From Paraphaeosphaeria minitans (taxonomy: Eukaryota; Ascomycota; Dothideomycetes; Pleosporales; Didymosphaeriaceae), in contig WJXW01000006.1 in NCBI GenBank assembly GCA_015832175.1, positions 1,736,001-1,800,000 of the forward strand: DNA of 64,000 bases, in the 5' to 3' direction. The notes beneath the pieces were generated by a model. It was given only the letters and a program-made list of their open reading frames with translations. It ran no database searches and was not told the origin of the DNA. Shown in pieces: positions 22,355-34,171 of the stretch. The position numbers and the translations under genes were made by a program. The first letter of the stretch is position 1; each line of letters begins with the position of its first letter.

Positions 22355-23158
22355 GCCTTTTTAACGCTTCAATGTAATTGTAGATATCCAGATCGAACAC
22401 TGTTCTTGTTGCGCAATGGAGGAATTGGTGACCAACACGTTCCTATCAGTATATCTTGTGATCTCATACACTTCTCTGCAATAGCCGACAAACAGAAGCC
22501 GGAACTCATGTAGCGGGCCTTTGCATCCAAACATCCACGGTACATTGTTGGTTTGTCGTTTAGGAGATGCATTATAGAGTGATTTACTACAGGATCGGTT
22601 GCGCCCCAGAATCCAAGCATATGCGACAACCACTGCTGTATCGAAGACAAGCATCGCACAGCCAAACGCAGCACGATATACGGTACCTGCAACCTCTGAC
22701 AAATAATCATGTTGCGTGATGACATTGACATGAGCGTCGTCAGGCTTTCCCAACACTCTTCTTATGTATTTGAATTATAGGCTGTGTGAGGTAGGTAGGT
22801 AGGTAGCCCTTTCAAAATTTCAAAGTGGCACTCTGAACGTTTCACCTCGGCATTTGAGCGGTCTTGTTGAGATAAGGGCAGGCTGCAGTGTTGCTAGTCA
22901 GCGAGGCATTTGGGACGCCGTAGAAGACGATGTGTCCCGTGGTGAATTGCTGTATAATCAGCGTTCAAGCTGTGACCTGTTTATTCTCGCCGGTTGTCGA
23001 ATTGATCCGTGGGCAGAAAGTCACGTTGAGATAGCGCGCCCATTTTAGCGTCGGATTTATCGGCGGATACCTAATACAACAACATCCCGCACATGTATGA
23101 TGCACTCGACTTGATAGCTTGACTTCAACCTCACCTCACCGCTGAGTCGCTCTCGAAT
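22355..23158. other. Intergenic spacer with TAGG tract
   Basis: About 800 bases. A (GTAG)n tract (AGGTAGGTAGGTAGG) lies at 22789-22804. ORFs on the minus strand at 22361-22756 have no recognisable features. The right end is the promoter of the WD40 gene. Confidence 0.5.
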
Positions 23159-25377
23159 ATGAGCTCGTCCCAAGATCCGCGAGATACCCCGAGCGAGCAA
23201 GACGATCCGCGGACTATCATTTACGACCCTACTGATCCGTTCTGGCAAGATACCGAGGACGACAATGACGACATGGATTACTTCCCCGCAGAGGGAGGCA
23301 GCGGGGAGGATGAGAGTGAGGACATAGATGGACAATTCCACGGTACATACTGCAGTGACCGGGAGCTTTCAAGGCTGGCACGACTGACACTGATATTGTA
23401 GATGCGGCAGAGAACCTTGGCGGGTTCGAGATAGAGGTCGAAATAAGCCAAGAGGAAGGCGATGATGACGACGAAGAGGATGATGAGGATGAAGAAGATG
23501 AAGAAGGAGGCGACGCATCTGGCGCGACTGCTGCGCGGCCAATTTACAGTACTGAGACACCTCAAATGGGTCCTTCGGTATGCTGACCAATGCAGTATCC
23601 CGCGATCAGATACTCCAGCTTCTTGGCCATTCGGGACTTCGACAGTTGTTCACCACTGGCGGCTTCGCCACAACGGGAGCACGATTCCGAACGCGACGAC
23701 TAGTAGACGACGACGATGATGACGAGGAAGACGATGACGACGATGATGAAAGTGACTATACCGATAGCGGTGAGCGAGCGACTGGCTACGATCCAGTTGG
23801 ACCGAGAAGGCGGAAGGACAGAGGCCGAGCTTCCTTTGAAAAGGTTCCAAGCGACACAGGCAAAGAATTGATGGATACCGGCACATTTGGCGCAAATCCT
23901 CGTACCGAAGACAGTATCAAGAGAAACAAGAGGCTAGCTTACCATGTTCTGCAAAGGGAATTGGGGTTGGGTGGCGACGGAAGACAAAAGAACGCCAGTA
24001 GACTTATGAGACAAGCCATGATTCCGGAGGGGGTAGCTGATACCATCATTCATTATAATGCGCGATGCTACTCTGGGCAGTTCTCAGACGACGGCAACTT
24101 CTTCTTTTCCTGCGCTCAAGATTTCCGCGTGCGCATGTACGATACTTCAAATCCGTACGACTGGAAATACTACAAGACGGTGGTGTATCCATACGGCCAG
24201 TGGACAATCACCGATGCGTCTCTCAGTCCCGAGAACCGCTTTCTAGCTTACAGCTCCATCCGAAGTATTGTCTGCCTTGCGCCTACGGATCCCAACAACG
24301 AGTCTGAACCGCATCTGCTTGACTTTGCGAACACCGGGAGTGTCAACCCCCACGGCTTCCATACGTACTTTGGTATCTGGTCTATTCGATTCTCTGGCGA
24401 CGGGCGCGAAATCGTTGCTGGAACAGGCGACAACTCAGTCTACGTATACGATATAGAACGGCGCCAGTCTGTATTGAGGATACCTGGACACGAAGACGAT
24501 GTGAACGCAGTCTGTTTTGGCGATTCACAATCACCGCACATCTTGTATTCCGGATCCGACGATACCACAATCAAGGTCTGGGACAGACGGAGTATGGGCG
24601 ACGGAAGGGAAGCTGGTGTCTTCCTAGGCCACACCGAGGGGTTGACCTACGTAGACAGCAAGGGCGACGGCCGCTATGTGCTCAGCAACGGAAAAGACCA
24701 GACGGCGAAGCTTTGGGATCTGAGAAAGATGATGAGTAAAGACAAAGCGGATCGCGTAGATCTCAATGCGCATACGACACGATTTGAGTATCGAAGCAAC
24801 GGCTACGACGACCGCGATTACAGACCCCACCCTTATGACTGTTCATTGGTGACATTCCGCGGGCACAAAGTCTTGAAGACGCTGATTCGATGCCACTTCT
24901 CGCCTCCTGGCAGTACGGATTCACGATATGTGTATTCTGGAAGCTACGACGGTTCGGTCTACGTCTGGAACCTCGACGCAACGCTCGCTGGCAAGATTGA
25001 TGTGCTCAAGGCAACCAAGAACTCCAGGCCGCGAGATCCAGACCTAATGGCCGAGACGTACGACTTTCCTAGACGGAACGGAGGCAGGTGGAGCACGTGC
25101 GTGCGCGATGCAAGTTGGCATCCAACCGCGCCCTTGGTGGCAGGTATGAATTCGCATGAACAGGCTGTAAACTCTGGCTAATCAACGTGCAGCAACTTCT
25201 TGGAACGGGTGGGGAAATACGTCGGGTACCTGCACAGTGCACACGTGGAATGATGGAATGGAGGTTGATGAGGCCGAGCCTCAATTAGGCAGACGAGTGA
25301 ACGCACAGCTACAGCATGACGAGCGGCTCTATAGGAGTATTGCGACAGGCGGTCGAAGGTACCGGTACGACGACTAA
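23159..25377 (+). CDS. WD40 protein, DCAF11/LEC14B-like
   Basis: Likely substrate receptor of the CUL4-DDB1 ubiquitin ligase, or a nuclear WD40 scaffold. Exons 23159-23342, 23402-23548, 23596-25143 and 25193-25377 give 688 codons (687 aa). The N-terminus is acidic, with long Asp/Glu runs near residues 85-105 and 140-165. It is followed by RDQILQLLGHSGLRQLF and RNKRLAYHVLQRELG, as in DCAF11/LEC14B. Seven WD repeats follow from about residue 285 (YSGQFSDDGNFFFSCAQDF, GHEDDVNAVCFGD, LYSGSDDTTIKVWDRR, GHTEGLTYVDSKGDGRYVLS, YSGSYDGSVYVWNL). The small second intron (47 nt, GTACTG to GCAG) gives ARPIY-ISRDQIL. A shorter 18-nt gap between the same frames would not keep the frame. The end GRRYRYDD follows an in-frame 49-nt intron. 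Confidence 0.9.
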
Positions 25378-25686
25378 GGCCTTTTGCTTGAGGAGCTAGT
25401 CTTAGCTGTTGGGAAGTGGAATGGAGCATTACTGCCAGATCGACTGCGAATGCCAAAGATGTGCCCCGTGCGGAACCAGAATGGATATATTGAAGCCCAA
25501 CGTCCGTAGCCCTCCGGAGGCGGGTATTATACAACGTGCAACCGTGTCGAAATGCGCCAATGCAACCAGCGTACGCTCTCTCAGCGCCCTTTGCGCCTGC
25601 CTCTGCTGATGAGTGCCCCCCTCTGCACTGCCCTCATAGCGCCGATTCCCATGTTTAACCGTTCTACCATCGTCTGCGAGCATAGT
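25378..25686. other. Convergent spacer WD40-SSS1
   Basis: 309 bases between two 3' ends. I see no gene, RNA or repeat in it. Confidence 0.5.
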
Positions 25687-25999
25687 CTACGAGCCGCCGA
25701 CGAGGATGTTGTTCACGGGAACTGCGCGTTGGTCAGAAGACAGGTCCCATGGTTGGCCAGGGTGATGCGTACTGTGGATGAGCTTGACGACGTAGCCGAT
25801 GACGCCCATGATTAGGAACCCGACTCCGACTGCTTGCGAGATCTTGATGAACTCGCGCTTGTCTGGCTTGGTGCAGCGGTTGACGAACTGTAGGCCGTCC
25901 TTGACGAACTCCTGCGGCACACTGCGAAGCACGTGGTTAGCGCGAACTGGTGAACATGGTGCTGGCGGCGTACTCGGCGAGCTCCTTGACCTGGTCCAT
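25687..25999 (-). CDS. SSS1: Sec61 gamma subunit Sss1
   Basis: Small tail-anchored subunit of the ER protein-conducting channel. Three exons on the minus strand, 25999-25974, 25921-25773 and 25721-25687, give 70 codons (69 aa), exactly the family size. The join reads MDQVKELAD then [49 protein letters not shown] and [11 protein letters not shown]. Each splice restores a family residue (ELA-D-VP, LIH-I-PVNN). The membrane helix is residues 40-58. The gene is missed by ORF scans because each exon is tiny. It is divergent from a CPSF6-like gene across about 920 bp. Confidence 0.95.
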
Positions 26000-26918
26000 T
26001 GTGATGTGAGAGGCGTGTGTTGGGTTGAGGGTCGTGTGTGTCGCGAGGTAGATTATTATGTGGAGGGCGAGGTAACGGGGCAATTGGACACGCTCTGGAC
26101 TGGGGGGACAGATTGCGGGCGGGAAGTAGCTACTAACCCCAACGCAGTTACCGCCACGCCAAGGACTACCTAAGCTCCGCGCAGCCCAGAGATGTGAGAG
26201 CCATGCTGTGAGTCCACGTCCATCGAGACAGTGGACAGCCTTGATCCCTCCACGCACTTACCGCAGCCCATTCTGCGCTGTCGCGTTGCTTCCTTTACTA
26301 CCGCCGCCATCTGGTCGCCTCGTCCCCTGTGTGACGCGTCTACCGCACTCGGCTGAAGCGCGCTTGACGCCCTACTCCCCCCCCGTTTCTCCTCTCGAGC
26401 CGTCTGGACTGCGGCCCTTTCTACCACACAATAAGTAATTGGCAAACTGTGCGAGAAGACCGTGTGGGGGGCATCGGCTAGGCCTGGTTCGATACGCAGG
26501 CGTCGGAGCTAGACATCGAGCTTTCATCTCTCACATACCCTTTGTACCTCCTCTGTACCTTCACTCGTCCGCATCTGCCACAGAGGCGGTCGGACTCCTG
26601 TGTCTTGCGTTGGCCACCTTTTTCTGGAATCTGTATCAGTCCGCCGAGCAGTCCTGTACGTATTTCCTCTGTTCTGCGCGGTTTACGCGCCCCGTTTTGC
26701 GGTCTCTACCCCAAGACCTGTTATAGCCTTTCCGTCATCATGTCAAATAGTCCACTGATGAACCGCGCGCATACAGACCTGCATGTACATCAGCTGTTAA
26801 CTTGCCGGATCAGTATCCAGAGCCAAATCAATACCTTGCTCTTCACTTTCACCCTTGGGCCAGCCTGACCTGACTCGCACCTCAACGTTGCGACCTCTCT
26901 GTACTAATTTCCAGCACC
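26000..26918. promoter_or_regulatory. Divergent promoter SSS1 / CPSF6-like gene
   Basis: 919 bp between opposed start codons. Pyrimidine-rich tracts (CTACTCCCCCCCCGTTTCTCCTCTC near 26370) resemble fungal core-promoter CT boxes. No TATA or operator stands out. A GTACGT at about 26656 and an AG near 26913 could mark a leader intron of the right-hand gene; this is a guess. Confidence 0.35.
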
Positions 26919-28284
26919 ATGGCCGACGACGACAACTTTGATATCGATATCTACGGCGACGAGTCCGGTCCCACCTTTCAGAATGCCACTGTATCGCAAC
27001 CGCCCAAACAAGCCGACGCCGCTGCCAACGAAGATTCGCTCGACCCCGCCATGGAAATATCCGAGAAGCCAACGGACGCTGGCGCAGCAGACAAACTCGA
27101 TGGCGCCATAACGGTAACAAACGGAGCCACACAACACGACAATGGTACGCAGCAGATTTCAAGTACCGGCGCGTCCGCGAACAACCAGACTTTCCAGAAG
27201 CAGGCTCCTCAGCAGCAGGGCGTGAAGCGTAAGCAAGGTGAGGACGACGACCGGCCAATGGACCCAGGCGCGACTGCCGCGCTCATGATCAATGACCTCA
27301 ACTGGTGGATCAGCGAGGAGGATATCCGCGGCTGGGCCAACCAAGGCGGCTGTGAAGACGAGCTCAATGAGGTCACCTTCAACGAGCACAAGGTGAATGG
27401 TAAAAGTAAAGGGTGAGTGCTCCTACCGTGCCTACCAATCGTCTACTGACACCTCGCAGCCAAGTTTACGTGCAATTACAGAGCCCCCAAGCTGCCACAG
27501 CTCTCAAACACCAGATAGAAGCCTTGTACAAGGATCAGACCCACACCAAAAAGCCCACAGCCATCTTCAACCCGCCCCACGTCAACCCGTTCAAGACCCT
27601 CCCGAAAGATGTACCCCAGCGCGACAAAAATCGTGGCGACCGGACATCTTCTGGCAACTTTGGCAACCAAGGTGGACAGGGAGGCAATTTCAATCGCTTC
27701 AATAACCCAAGAGGCAACTTTAATAATCGTGGCGGGAACAACATGGGCTTCCAAAGGGGAGGCTTTAATGGTCCTGCTGGCAACATGGGCGGTAACATGG
27801 GTGGCTTCGGTGGACCTGGTCCCATGAACAACTTTGGTGGTGGCCCAATGGGTGGCATGAACAACTTCGGCGGAGGCAATTTCAACCGTGGCGGCATGAT
27901 GGGCGGTGGTATGCGTGGCGGCATGAACAACCGCGGTCGTGGTGGTATGGGTATGAACAACATGGGCGGTATGAATATGCCCATGGGAAACAACATGATG
28001 GGCATGGGTGGCGGCATGGGTATGATGGGAGGCAACATGGCGGGTATGATGGGTGGCGGCATGGGTACGTCAAAACGTTCAGCATCTCTTTCACAGTGGC
28101 AGGTCACTGCATTGTGCTACATTCGCGTGTAATCGGTCGCTAACAATATTTCTTACGAGTAGGTGCAGGCCCCGGCGGCTTCGGCGGCAATCAAAACTTC
28201 AACCCGGGTTTCTTCCAACAGGGTCAAGGTGCTGGAGACGGCAACTGGAATCCGCATGGCGCCAAGAGGCCTCGTCCGGAATAA
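26919..28284 (+). CDS. CPSF6/CFIm68-like RRM protein with Gly/Met-rich tail
   Basis: Exons 26919-27412, 27460-28064 and 28163-28284 give 407 codons (406 aa). After a disordered acidic N-terminus comes one RRM (about residues 120-200) that starts AALMINDLNWWISEEDIRG and holds HKVNGKSKGQVYVQL. This fits the RRM of the 68-kDa subunit of cleavage factor I, where NLTWW...NGQSKGFALV is diagnostic. HVNPFKTLPKD follows as a linker. The rest (about 230-370) is low-complexity Asn/Gly/Met/Phe with RGG and GGM repeats, ending GAKRPRPE. It is probably nuclear, in 3'-end processing or alternative polyadenylation. Glycine codons are mostly GGC/GGT, as in the rest of the gene. Confidence 0.85.
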
Positions 28285-29349
28285 TAACCTCGACCAGTCA
28301 GATAGACATGCGCATGTCTGTACCAAAGAGACACCAACAAGTCGACAAGGATCTTACTTCCCAACCCTCTGTGCTGCTTCACTGTCCGAGGCACAACCTG
28401 GTCTTTTTTTTTTGCAGGATCCCCTTCGACACGCACATTCTGAACGGTTACAGGCGCAATCTGGGGCTCATGGCGTACGACCTGAGACAGCATTTCGATG
28501 TCATTGTGGGATTCAAGGTAATTTTCTCTGAATTTCCACAATTCCTGAAGCTTTCGCCTATCGGACAGACAATGCACATGTATATTATTTCCTTGCAGTG
28601 ACGACTTTGCGCGTTCCCCATAGTGTCATTACATACTTATTATGTTGCTACGGCGTCTTTAGCTATTAGGTTTGTCATTCATCAATTGAAGTACTTGAAC
28701 GCAAATCTGAATACAGTGTTTTACGGTAAACCAGCCTAAGCAATACGTAAGCCGATTGTACCAATACTTACTTATGTCCTGGGTAGCACTGCATCACTGC
28801 ATGGGAAATTCAAGATGCTCACACGTGGTCTCTCTGTTCGAAAAAGAAGCACCGCACCGCCGCTTCGTTTCCGTTCTATTTGGCCCCTGGCGCGCACCGC
28901 ATCGGCCCGCCAAAGCAGCACGCGATGCGCATCCCCCTCGGTGTACTTGGCGGGAAAACTCTCACGTCGTGCGTTCATTTGGCTGTAGGGCCGACGGGAC
29001 CTGCAATAAGGTACCACCGCAGCAGCCGAGGAGGCGAGCGCTCCACGCAGCCAATCCCGGCCCCTGCCTGTAGATGAACGCCCTCCCCAGACTTCTCCAC
29101 GCCAGGTACGCTTACCCGGATTCCAGTGCACCAAGGTACCCCCGGACCTGGGGTGTCGCGTCGGGCCGGGAGGTAGGATGCGTTGAATAGGCGGGGGGAC
29201 GTGTTCATTGGAGGAAATGAGGATGTGCGCCGGTGTGGTCATTCCATGGATGTGTCGCGTGGGTAGTGTTGTGGGCTGGAGGGCTATAAGGAGGAGATGG
29301 CCTGTGTACCTGGGGAAGAGGTGTGCTGCGCTGGTCATCGAACGGAAAT
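28285..29349. other. Intergenic spacer with poly-T tract
   Basis: About 1.06 kb. A T11 tract directly followed by GCAG at about 28400-28415 looks like a 3' splice site, so a 3'-UTR intron of the upstream gene is possible. The right half is the GH5 promoter. ORFs on the minus strand at 28772-29338 have no family features. Confidence 0.45.
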
Positions 29350-31684
29350 ATGGTCACTAGGCTTGGGTTGATGCTCTTCGGAGCCCTTGTTCAAGGCGCG
29401 GTTGCTGCGAATGGACCGTACGCTCAATGTGAGTATCCGAACATGTACAGTGTGTGTGGTTAAAACAAATGAATCCGTGCTCCTGGAGGAGTAACATAGC
29501 ACTCAAACTTTACCTAGGGCCTTTGGTAGAAGATCTTACTGACTTACATAGGCGGTGGGACGGGCTATGCTGGAGAGACTTCGTGTCCGTCCGGATACAC
29601 GTGCAAAGTCCAGAATGAATGTAGGTTGTCTACGGTCAAGGTCTCGATCAATTCGATCTCACACCACGTGCGTAGGGTACCATCAGTGTGTCCCAGGGGC
29701 AGCTGCCAGCTCGACAGGCTCCTCTGCACGAACAAGCTCAAGCTCTGCGGCTACCGCGAAGCCCTCGACCACACTGGTGACGTCTTCAACGAAATCAGCG
29801 TCAGTATCGGTCTCCGCGTCCGCATCTGCATCTGCCACCTCAGGAGCTGGTGTGAAGTGCACCGGGGCTTTCACGCCCGTCTCTGCTAGCGCCTTCGTTA
29901 AGAACATGAATCCTGGGTGGAATTTGGGTAATACACTTGATGCGGTTGAAGACGAGGGTGATTGGAACAACCCGAAAGTCACGGCAGACACTTTTGACGG
30001 TTAGTACATCTCTGAAGATACACATCACGGGACTAACGTGAATGTAATCCACCAGACATCAGGGCTGCCGGCTTCAAGGGCGTTCGACTTCCCGTAACAT
30101 GGGCTTACCACTTCACCACCGGGTCGCCAAGCTGGGATGTAGATCCAACGTGGCTGCAGCGCGTCTCGGACGTGACCGACATGATCACCACCCGAGGCTT
30201 CTACACAATCATCGACGTCCACCACGATAGCTGGATCTGGGCCGACGTCACTGCCTCCGGGGCAAACATCACCATGATCGAAGAGAAGTTCTACAGGCTC
30301 TGGTACCAGATCGGGACGAAGCTCGCGTGCAAGGGGAGCCAGGTTGCTTTCGAGCCGATCAACGAGCCTCCGGGCACTACAGCTGAGCACGCGGCTGAGA
30401 TCAACAAGCTGAACGCCATCTTTCTGCAGGCTATTGGTGATGCTGGTGGGTTCAACGCGCAGAGAGTCGTGACGCTTGTGGGGGCGGGTCAGGATTCCAT
30501 CAAGACGAGTCAGTGGTTTGAACGGCCGGATGCGAAGTTTAAGAACCCGTGGGCTATACAGTATCACTACTACAGTCCGTATGACTTCATCTTCTCTGCA
30601 TGGGGCAAGACGATCTGGGGCTCGGACGCTGATAAGGTGAGTTCTGGTTCTAGCAGTACTCAGACTAAGTTTGGAGCATCATCCGCCTACGTATTGCCTG
30701 TCTTGGGGCAACACAGTGCACTGGAACGTGTAAGATTGGGCACTAACTTTCACCTTCTAGGCCGCTCTCGATGCCGACTTCGCTGCTATCCGCAACAACT
30801 TCACCGACGTTCCCCTCATCATCGGCGAGTGGGATGCCAGCCACGCGAACACCGAGACGGCAGCGCGCTGGAAGTACTTCGATTTTCTCATCCGCACAGC
30901 CAACAAATACAACACTGCAACCGTCCTATGGGATAACGGCGTGGACCAGTTCGATAGAAGAGCTCACGTCTGGCGAGATCCCACCGTTCTCAGCATCCTG
31001 ACCAACGCCGTCGCGGGCAAAACAAACAGCCTGCCAGATAGTACGACCGACGGTGCAGCGACGACACAATTCTCCTCTGCGTACGTCTACCACAAAGCCG
31101 GCGACGCAATCACGGATGTAGTGCTGCCCTACTCGTTCAGCGGCAACACCCTCTCCAACATAAAAAATGCAAAGACGGGCGCCGTTCTCACCGAGGAAAC
31201 CGACTACTCCACCACTTCGTCCGCCATAGTCCTCACCTCTGCGTTGCTCAAGACGGTCTTCGCACCGAGCACGGCCACGGGCTCCCTCGCCAACCTCACC
31301 GCGACTTTTTCGTCCGGCGCCCCCAACACCATCGAGGCCGTCCAATACGCCGCGCCGGTCCTTGGATCTGCCACTGCAAAATTGCCTGCCGCGTCAGCGG
31401 ACCTCCTGATTCCGGTTACGTGGAAGGGACAGAGCCGTCTTGCTGCCGTCAAGGCTGTCAAGAGCGATGGGGGTATCCTGTTCGATGACTGGACGCAGTA
31501 TCTTGGACCGCTGCAGCAGGGACGCATGACGTACTCGGGGCAGTGGGACTGGGATGCGGATAATGTCATTTTGAGGGCAGCGGTGCTGGATGCGGTGAGG
31601 AGCGCGGGAAAGACGACTACGTTCACGTTTGAGTTTTACCCGCGCGAGCCGACGAACGTTGCCAACTTCACGTTGACGGTATGA
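29350..31684 (+). CDS. Secreted CBM1-GH5 endoglucanase with C-terminal X2/CBM46-like module
   Basis: Exons 29350-29428, 29552-29620, 29676-29999, 30056-30636 and 30761-31684 give 659 codons (658 aa). A signal peptide (about residues 1-20, LGLMLFGALVQGAVAA) leads into a fungal CBM1 with YAQCGGTGYAG...CPSGYTCKVQNEWYHQC. A Ser/Thr/Ala linker (about 62-105) follows. The GH5 barrel begins NPGWNLGNTLDA. The acid/base Glu is at about 261 in FEPINEPPG, and the nucleophile Glu at about 374 in PLIIGEWDASH. The part after about residue 450 holds two beta-rich modules like CBM_X2 (LPYSFSGNTLSNIKN...TEETDYS) and a CBM46-like end. The last module starts SADLLIPVTWKGQSRLAAVK. The expected role is extracellular cleavage of beta-1,4-glucan or xyloglucan; specificity is not determined. 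Confidence 0.92.
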
Positions 31685-31841
31685 AGGAGGGGGGCGGGGG
31701 GGGGGTGGGGTGGGGGTAGTGAATACCGCTCACAGTTGGGATTTGGGGCGTTGAATTTCTCTTCTGCAGAGTAATCAATGTTTAGGTAGACAGGCGCTAC
31801 TTACCTACCTAGTCGTACCTCGAGAGATGTGGAACTTGCTC
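31685..31841. repeat. G-rich tract and short spacer
   Basis: Directly after the GH5 stop codon, bases 31687-31717 are almost pure G (runs of 6, 10, 4 and 5 or more). They could form a G-quadruplex in DNA or in the 3'-UTR RNA. The rest of the 157-bp convergent spacer holds CTACC motifs. Confidence 0.6.
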
Positions 31842-33576
31842 TTACTCTAGCCCGTCGTAGATTGCTTTCTCGACGCCGACCCATGCCTGGATGACCTTCG
31901 GATCGCCGAAGGGAAGGATTTGACCCGCTGCGCGACGTTAGTCGATGAAACGTTATGCCTCTGCGTTCAGAGTGCAGGCACTGCCTTGCTCATCTCAGAG
32001 TGACACAGCGTACTCAAGCTCTTGATGAGGCCCTTTGTAGACGTTGAGAATAGGCACTTACATAGTATCCCAGCAACACCCTTCTCCCTGTCAACCCACC
32101 AGAAGATATTCGAAAGCCCACACCACCACCCCGTGTTTGCACCTCGTCCCGTGTCTCCCGGCGCGAGCGTCAGGAACATGCTCAGCCCCCAGCCCTGCGG
32201 TGGGTTCCCTAAAGTGCAACATACAAAGTCAGCGACATGGTCGAAACGCAAGGGAACCTGAGTTGAAAGCAGGGAGGTGAGGGGAGTTTCAGTCCCAGCT
32301 TGTGACCAAAGTCGGAAGATCTTCAGACATTTGACGACCAGCGAGAAAGCAACCACCTTGTACACCCCGGGGCTTCGTACCGGACTGGGGATACATCTCA
32401 GGCAGGCTGTTCGCCAGCGTTGGATCCGCGGCGGGTAGGCCTGCACGTGCGAAATTCGGCTGCGTCGGGATCTGGTTCTCCCACATCAGATCCACGGTCT
32501 CCTTCTTCAGGATACGGTTCCCCGTCGTCGGACCGACGCCCTCGTTGAGCAGGGCAGCGAGCACCTTTATGTACTCCTTCGGCTTCGCGAACAGGCCCGC
32601 GCCCGCGGAGTGGAAGAAATTCTGCTGCTGCTCCTTGGTGGTCTGGTGGAAGGGGCGGCGGTAGAGGTGGTCGCGCTCGGCCAGGGCGCCTGTTGCGGGG
32701 TCGCGTTGGTGCATGTGGGCGAGGTTGGCCCTCATGTTGTCGGTGGGGAACATGGTCACGTCGGAGATGCCTAGGGGTTGGAAGATGTGCTCCTGTATGT
32801 AGTCGTTTAGCTTCTGGCCGGTGTGGCGCTCGAGGATGATGCCGGCCCAGTCGATGTTTACGCCGTATTCCCACATGCTTCCTGCAATTTTTGGTACCTT
32901 GTTAGCCGCAAGCCTTGTGTGGTCTGGGTCCGACTTACCTGGCTGGTTGACCATGGGAGAGTTCAGGATGTCTTCTTCGTCGCCGTTGAATTCTGGAGAC
33001 AGTCGGGTCAGTACAACTCGATCGAGCACCGGGGTAGCGCTGCGGCGTGAATGGAACCCACCTGCAATCCCTACGGGCCTTCCGCGCATGTTAACCCTGG
33101 CATCGAAGAACGCATATGCAAAACCGGCTGTGTGGTTGAGCAGCATTCTCATCGTGACACTGATCTGCTGTTCCGCGCCATTGACGCCATCAGCGTACAC
33201 CTTCTTCGCACCAATTTCCGGTGCCATCTTCCTGACGAACTCAGGATCGTCGAGCGGTACGCTTCCCTGCTCAACGAGCTGCAAGACTGCAATGGTTGCA
33301 ACGATCTTGGTACAGGACGCGATCCCTACATCGATCACGTCAGAACAGCGCGCACAGAGACCAGGGTGAGATGGCATGGTGTTTACAGAAGCTTGTGTCC
33401 ATGTCCATGGGCTCTTGCGAGTTGACGCCTCGTGTTCCAGAGGCGTGTTCTACGAGGGTCTTGCCGTCCTTGTCGACGGCCACAAACGTGAGGCCATTCA
33501 AGCCCGTAGGTCCCTCCTTGGTAGCGCCATCGAGGATCGTTTTGATTGTGTGAACGCTTTCGGCTGAGAGAGGCAT
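31842..33576 (-). CDS. Serine hydrolase of the beta-lactamase/LovD-like family
   Basis: Minus-strand exons 33576-33387, 33325-33062, 32992-32939, 32881-32357, 32208-32062 and 31927-31842 give 422 codons (421 aa). The SxxK motif is SCTK with Ser67 and Lys70 (FWIASCTKIV). The expected catalytic Tyr is Tyr175 in MWEYGVNIDWAG. Other family blocks are LLNHTAGFAYAFFD, FNGDEEDILNSPMVNQPG, LGISDVTMFPTD and GWWCGLSNIFWWVDREKGVAGIL. This matches class-C beta-lactamase-related fungal esterases and acyltransferases such as LovD. No signal peptide, so it is cytosolic. Two introns (69 and 57 nt) are multiples of three without stops, so a naive ORF reads through them. No polyketide synthase lies nearby, so a role in secondary metabolism is not supported. 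Confidence 0.9.
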
Positions 33577-34171
33577 TGCTGCGAGTTAAGATGATAAAGC
33601 CTGGTTCTTCTGATGTTGAGGCCGAGGAGGAAACCTATCAGGGTGGGCCTTGGGGAACAACACACCCTTTATACAGGGACACAGGTGCTGCACAAACTCG
33701 AGTCGTACGAAGCGTGTCTTCCTCAGCCGCAGAAATAGCATTCAATGGCCAGCAGTATGGTCTGTTAGTCTTGGAAACAGCGGTTTCCTACAAAAGTAGA
33801 TACTTGTGTGAGCACAGACGACCCCGCCCCCCGCTTCCGATCCCCGCACCACCCGCCTACCTAGGGCTACTGATCAACATCTAGGTGGACTGTAGGTACA
33901 ACGCAAAGTGCGACAAGGAAAGCTTCTTCATCTTCTTTCGTAAGCGCTGTGGTCCTACGATACGGCAGATGATCAATTGCATCAAGCTTCTATAGCACCA
34001 GGCTGAAGGGCTTGAGCACATTGTTTTGGCCCAGGACAGGCAATGCACCGGCCTACTGTTCTCAACCATCAAACCGGTTACTGTAGTAGGCCTAGTATCT
34101 ACAGTGGGATACTATCCGCTCGTCCAGTCCTACACACCCTAGCAGTTCAGCTCCGTGGTCTGACTCCATGC
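33577..34171. other. Intergenic spacer
   Basis: 595 bases. CTACCTAGGGCTAC lies at about 33860 and CTAGGTGG at 33882. ORFs here have no family features. It holds the promoter of the serine hydrolase and the 3' end of the TPR gene. Confidence 0.45.

Noticed and set aside
23578..23595. An 18-nt GT...AG intron in the WD40 gene
   Set aside because: Too short to splice and it does not join the frames; the 47-nt intron 23549-23595 does.
25937..26257. A 106-aa protein ending MFTSSR that overlaps SSS1
   Set aside because: It is SSS1 exon 1 plus its unspliced intron and upstream leader.
28386..28601. A further coding exon after the T-tract and GCAG at about 28400
   Set aside because: The CPSF6-like gene already ends at 28284 with a clean stop; the later frame has no family features and may be 3'-UTR.
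31842..33576. Secondary-metabolite cluster around the LovD-like gene
   Set aside because: No polyketide or peptide synthase, cyclase, P450 or pathway regulator lies nearby.
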